From positions 1 to 64,000 of the forward strand of contig JBLXFD010000009.1 in the NCBI GenBank assembly GCA_048262455.1: a stretch of 64,000 bases of DNA, written 5' to 3'. Shown one piece after another: positions 60,947 through 64,000 of the stretch. The position numbers and the translations under genes were made by a program. This stretch comes from Psychromarinibacter sp048262455. GTDB lineage: Bacteria; Pseudomonadota; Alphaproteobacteria; Rhodobacterales; Rhodobacteraceae. A model generated the notes under the pieces. The model made no database searches. It was not told the origin of the DNA and saw only the letters and a program-made list of their open reading frames with translations. Numbering within the stretch: the stretch's first letter is position 1; each line of letters starts with the position of its first letter.

Positions 60947-61603
60947 TCAGCGCCGCGCCGCCGCGTCCAGCCGGTCGACGGTGAAGACCTGCCGCAGGAT
61001 CTGGCGCAGCTCGGCCCGGCGCGGCGCCTCGGGGTCGAAGATCAGGTAGCACATGTAGTCTTCCACCAACGCCGCCTGCTGCTCGAAGCCGAAGGCGAGG
61101 TAGCCGTCGTTGCCGGCGGGCGCGTAGAAATAGGGATCCCCCCGCAGCAGGCTCTCCAGCCCCGCCAGCGCGGGACGGTAGCCGGTGCGGGCGCGGTTCT
61201 GCCACTGCCAGACATGCACCAGCTCATGCGCGAAGATCAGCGACTCGGGCACCGCCACCCGGTTCGGCCAACCGGCCATCATGTCGTCGCGGTACCACTC
61301 CGGCATCACGTGCACCCGGTTGTACAAAGCGAAGGCCGGCGGCGGCGCGGGAGGGCCGGTGTTGGGGGCAACGCGGTCGCAGGCGCCGGGCCGGCGCGGG
61401 ATCGGCTTGGCGACCGCCTTGACCGGCGCGGCAGGCTTGGGGCGCGGCGGCGGCCGCAGCCCCAGGCCGATGGCCACCCGCGCGCGGCGGTGGTCCAGCG
61501 TCTCGCCGAAGAGATCGCGGGCGAAGGCGCGCTCTCCCTCCGCCATAGGACGCGAACAGGCGGCGACGAGCACCAGAAGCAGGACGAGACACAGCCGGCT
61601 CAT
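60947..61603 (-). CDS. lipoprotein with HExxH metallopeptidase-like motif
   Basis: 218 aa. Signal with lipobox LVAAC (Cys16). A Pro-rich linker is followed by IFAHELVHVWQWQ, an HExxH zinc motif. A third ligand could be the Glu of GFEQQAALVEDY. No named family recognised. Probably an envelope protease or a degenerate relative; the metal site has not been shown to be active. Confidence 0.72.
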   Translation of the reverse strand: MSRLCLVLLLVLVAACSRPMAEGERAFARDLFGETLDHRRARVAIGLGLRPPPRPKPAAPVKAVAKPIPRRPGACDRVAPNTGPPAPPPAFALYNRVHVMPEWYRDDMMAGWPNRVAVPESLIFAHELVHVWQWQNRARTGYRPALAGLESLLRGDPYFYAPAGNDGYLAFGFEQQAALVEDYMCYLIFDPEAPRRAELRQILRQVFTVDRLDAAARR

Positions 61604-61707
61604 GTGGTTCCGTTCACTCCGCTTCCGCCGCGCCGCCAGCTTGGCTGGGCTGCCGCGCCCTGTCCATAGCCGGCGCGAGAGGAACGGCTGCGCCGGAAGA
61701 ACTTTCT

Positions 61708-61744
61708 GCCTCCGGCGGGGATATTTCGAAACCAGAGAAACCAG
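61708..61744 (+). repeat. dispersed GGGATATTT...ACCAGA repeat, copy 2
   Basis: Begins GCCTCCGGCGGGGATATTTC and ends AAACCAGAGAAACCAG. 34 of 37 positions match copy 3 (inverted). Confidence 0.65.
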
Positions 61745-61849
61745 CTGTTAACCGCAATGTGTTCAGGTGGTGCCGCGGGACAGGCGGGGACGCCGATGGC
61801 CGCAACCAGAGAAGGCGCCCCGCACCCCGCGGGGTGGGGGCGCCCGATC

Positions 61850-61886
61850 CTGAATTCTCTGGTTTTGAAATATCCCCGCCGGAGGC
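61850..61886 (-). repeat. dispersed GGGATATTT...ACCAGA repeat, copy 3 (inverted)
   Basis: On the minus strand reads GCCTCCGGCGGGGATATTTC then AAAACCAGAGAATTCAG. Together with copy 2 forms a long inverted repeat with 105 bp between the arms. Confidence 0.65.
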
Positions 61887-61996
61887 TCCTTCACCCGCCA
61901 GACCGCCCTGAGGCCGGGACGGGCCGTCGCATCAACACAAGCAGGAATGTCTTCGCGCGGCAGCGCGGCCGCTGGATCACGCTTCCGGCCGGCGAC

Positions 61997-62803
61997 TCAG
62001 TGGCCCCCCATTCCCGGCACAAGCAGCGCCCGCATCAGGCGCAGGCAGGCGAGGAAGATCACCGCCGGCAGCACGACCATCCGCAGGAAATAGACGCCGC
62101 TGAGGGTCAGCGAGGCGCGCAGCAGCTCGTCCGAGCGGTCCCAGAACAGCCCGCCCGCGCCGAGGTAGGCGCCGATCGTCTCGCGCCAGCCGCGCTCCTC
62201 GGTGCCGGTCTCGCCGATCAGGGACCGGGCTTCCTCCGCGATCTGCTCCAGCGAGGCATTGGCCGCGTCCCACTGCGCCGCCGTTAGCCACTCGCCCGCC
62301 CAGCTGCCCAGCGCCACCGCCAGCGGCAGCCCCACCGCCAGCGCCAGCCCCAGCCCGCCGCAGCCGGCCATGCCCCGGCGCAGCAGCGGCGGTGACCGGC
62401 CGGCGGCCTCGCAGCCGCAGCGCGCCAGCAGCGCCGCCGCCAGCAGCGCGAAGCCGATGGCAGAGACCGGGCCTACCGACAGCGACAGCACCCCGTTCAG
62501 CAGCGCCACCAGGAAGATCAGCTGCGAGACCTGCTCGACCGTGTCGTCCACCGGTTCCAACCACTTCAGCGGCTGGAAGGTGCCCGAGACGCCGAAGGAG
62601 CCGCCTACCTCCACCTCCTGCACCGCCGAGAGGGCGGCGTTGATCGCCCGCAGCGACACGTAGGTGGCGGCGCTGGCCACCGCCACGTCGCGGTTGAACC
62701 GTTCCGAGGCCGCCACCAAGGGGCTTTTGCCCGGCAGCAGCGCCAGCCAGAGGCACAGAACAGCCAGCGCCAGCGCCAGTGTCGAGCGGCCCGCGCGTTT
62801 CAT
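61997..62803 (-). CDS. integral membrane protein of unknown function
   Basis: 268 aa. Hydrophobic helices at about residues 8-26, 92-130, 140-168 and 232-256, with a polar periplasmic stretch in between (SERFNRDVAVASAATYVSLRAINAALSAVQEVEVGGSF). No motif matched. It lies 7 bp after the hydroxyacid dehydrogenase gene on the same strand, so the two are probably cotranscribed. Confidence 0.7.
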   Translation of the reverse strand: MKRAGRSTLALALAVLCLWLALLPGKSPLVAASERFNRDVAVASAATYVSLRAINAALSAVQEVEVGGSFGVSGTFQPLKWLEPVDDTVEQVSQLIFLVALLNGVLSLSVGPVSAIGFALLAAALLARCGCEAAGRSPPLLRRGMAGCGGLGLALAVGLPLAVALGSWAGEWLTAAQWDAANASLEQIAEEARSLIGETGTEERGWRETIGAYLGAGGLFWDRSDELLRASLTLSGVYFLRMVVLPAVIFLACLRLMRALLVPGMGGH

Positions 62804-62810
62804 GGCGCGC

Positions 62811-63797
62811 TCACAGCATCGACGGCACGACGAGGTCCGGCGGCCGGTGCCCGTCGGCGAAGGTCTTGATGTTGATGATCACCTTCTCGCCCATTTCCGC
62901 ACGCCCCTCGCGGGTGGCCGATCCCATGTGCGGCAGCAGCACCACGTTGCCCAGCTCGCGCAGCCGCGGGTTGATCTCGGAGGCGCGCTCCAGCACGTCC
63001 AGCCCGGCCCCCGCGATCTCCTGCGACCGCAGCATTCTCGTCAGCGCGTTCTCGTCGATCACCTCGCCGCGCGAGGTGTTGACGATTACCGCCGAGGGTT
63101 TCATCAGCTTCAGCCGCCGCGCGTTCATCAGGTGGTAGGTGGAGGGGGTGTGCGGGCAATTGACCGAGATCACGTTCATCCGGCTGACCATCTGGTCGAG
63201 CGAGACCCAGTAGGTCGCCTCCAGCTCGTCCTCCACCTCGGGGCGCAGGCGGCGGCGGTTGTGGTAGTGGATCTGCATCCCGAAGGCCCGCGCCCGCCGC
63301 GCCACCGCCTGGCCGATCCGGCCCATGCCGAGAATGCCCAGCCGCTGCCCGCCGATGCGCCCGCCGAGGAAGGCGGTGGGGGTCCAGCCGGTCCAGCTGC
63401 CTGCCTGCATCACCGCCAGCCCTTCCGGAATGCGCCGGGTCACCGCGAGGATCAGCGCCATGGCCATGTCGGCGGTGTCCTCTGTCACCACGCCCGGAGT
63501 GTTGGACACCAGGATGCCGCGCTGGCGGGCGCTGGCCACGTCGATGTGGTCCACCCCGGCGCCGAAATTTGCGATCAGCTTCAGCCGGTCGCCGGCCCGG
63601 GCCAGCAGCTCCTGGTCGATCCGGTCGGTGATGGTGGGCACCAGCACGTCGGTCCCGCGCATGGCCGCGGCAAGGTCTTCCCGGGTCATCGCCTGGTCGT
63701 CGCCGCGCAGGGTGACGTTGAACAGCTCGGACATCCGGGTCTCGACCACCTCGGGCAACCGTCGCGTCACGACAACACTCAGCCGCTCTCGAACCAT
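62811..63797 (-). CDS. D-isomer specific 2-hydroxyacid dehydrogenase
   Basis: 328 aa. Rossmann motif GMGRIGQAVARRARAFGMQ, catalytic region NTSRGEVIDENAL, active-site His in VLLPHMGSAT, plus a glyoxylate/hydroxypyruvate reductase-like N-terminal domain (FGAGVDHIDV). It reduces 2-oxo acids such as glyoxylate or hydroxypyruvate with NAD(P)H. Start at 63797, with GGAGG about 7 bases ahead. Confidence 0.9.
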   Translation of the reverse strand: MVRERLSVVVTRRLPEVVETRMSELFNVTLRGDDQAMTREDLAAAMRGTDVLVPTITDRIDQELLARAGDRLKLIANFGAGVDHIDVASARQRGILVSNTPGVVTEDTADMAMALILAVTRRIPEGLAVMQAGSWTGWTPTAFLGGRIGGQRLGILGMGRIGQAVARRARAFGMQIHYHNRRRLRPEVEDELEATYWVSLDQMVSRMNVISVNCPHTPSTYHLMNARRLKLMKPSAVIVNTSRGEVIDENALTRMLRSQEIAGAGLDVLERASEINPRLRELGNVVLLPHMGSATREGRAEMGEKVIINIKTFADGHRPPDLVVPSML

Positions 63798-63930
63798 GCC
63801 CGCCCCTCCTCGTGGTTTCCAAGTCCTCGGCGCGCTGGCAGAGTTGCAGGAACGGACGCGGGGCACAACCGCGCCGGAAGGGACAGGGACAGGTCCCGGG
63901 GCAGTGAGCGGAAATCAGGTGAACAGGATC

Positions 63931-64000
63931 ATGAGTCGCATCAGGACATGCGGAATCGCCGTGGCGCTGGCCATGGTCGTGGCGCTCTGCGCGGCACCCG
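63931..64000 (+). CDS. start of a secreted protein (3' end outside window)
   Basis: ATG-AGT-CGC opens MSRIRTCGIAVALAMVVALC, a signal-peptide-like start, and runs off the window edge. An in-frame GTG lies 12 bases upstream. The function cannot be read. Confidence 0.45.
   Translation, partial: MSRIRTCGIAVALAMVVALCAAP

Larger units (their letters stand above)
61604..61996. other. 393-bp intergenic region with nested inverted repeats
   Basis: No convincing gene. It contains repeat copies 2 and 3 in opposite orientation, a partial third tail (AACCAGAGAAGG at 61803-61814), and a strong GC hairpin between about 61813 and 61844 (GGCGCCCC...GGGGCGCC around CACCCCG/CGGGGTG). The hairpin and tails are nested, so the region could form a large cruciform or a two-sided terminator. 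Confidence 0.55.

Overview
The window is gene-dense and very GC-rich, with the strong third-position G/C bias of an alphaproteobacterium. The gene content fits the Rhodobacteraceae/Roseobacter group: a TIGR02302/DUF4175 protein beside lysA and a zinc-ribbon membrane protein, an Mrp-DUF6494-DUF6505 block, a DUF3305/DUF3306 pair beside a formate dehydrogenase, TAXI-TRAP transport, and dispersed GGGATATTT...ACCAGA repeats. It looks chromosomal. I see no insertion sequences, phage genes, rRNA or CRISPR. The only RNA gene found is tRNA-Met(CAT). One 17-N assembly gap interrupts a glycerate kinase gene.

Layout: 1-8.1 kb holds the end of a zinc-ribbon-type protein, a DUF4175 protein, lysA, a DsrE protein, a class III aminotransferase, two PaaI-like thioesterases and an MFS transporter. 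8.2-25.98 kb is the most interesting part. It is a formate dehydrogenase (FDH) island in which a Cys-type, Tat-exported FDH (alpha, beta, gamma, small Tat protein, TorD-like chaperone, DUF3305, DUF3306) lies in line with a WD40-cytochrome c protein, a 42-aa membrane peptide, a DUF2478 protein and a tungstate-type ABC importer (tupBCA) with a one-component HTH/binding-protein regulator. Facing it are a 661-aa multi-cluster ferredoxin, a secreted protein that looks like a shortened TupA fused to cytochrome c, and the DUF6494-Mrp-ligase-DUF6505 operon. The simplest reading is a periplasmic W- or Mo-dependent formate oxidation system with its own metal uptake, maturation and electron-transfer parts, several of them undescribed.

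26-37 kb carries a GAF histidine kinase, a LysR regulator facing a TAXI-TRAP transporter with an amidohydrolase-type decarboxylase, a zinc metallopeptidase, and a sugar-acid block (glycerate kinase, an L-2-keto-3-deoxyarabonate dehydratase-like enzyme, aldose 1-epimerase) next to a MarR regulator. 37.3-50.2 kb is a catabolic island: a DSD1-type PLP enzyme, RidA, an amidase and a SelA-like PLP enzyme; then REP-like palindromes; then an RpiR regulator facing a deacetylase-SDR-peptide-type ABC transporter operon with a HexR-like operator between them. This suggests uptake and breakdown of an N-substituted or D-amino compound, with RidA removing reactive enamines.

50.2-64 kb holds small secreted proteins, tRNA-Met, an orphan MocE-like Rieske ferredoxin, a Cu/Zn superoxide dismutase, a response regulator, the znuA / zur-znuC-znuB zinc locus with a palindromic Zur-type site, a Crp/Fnr regulator, a TauE/SafE permease, a CoxG-like protein, a dimethylglycine-dehydrogenase-like flavoprotein, an HExxH lipoprotein, a membrane protein, a D-2-hydroxyacid dehydrogenase and the start of one more secreted protein. 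All family assignments come from reading the translated sequences; no database search was run.
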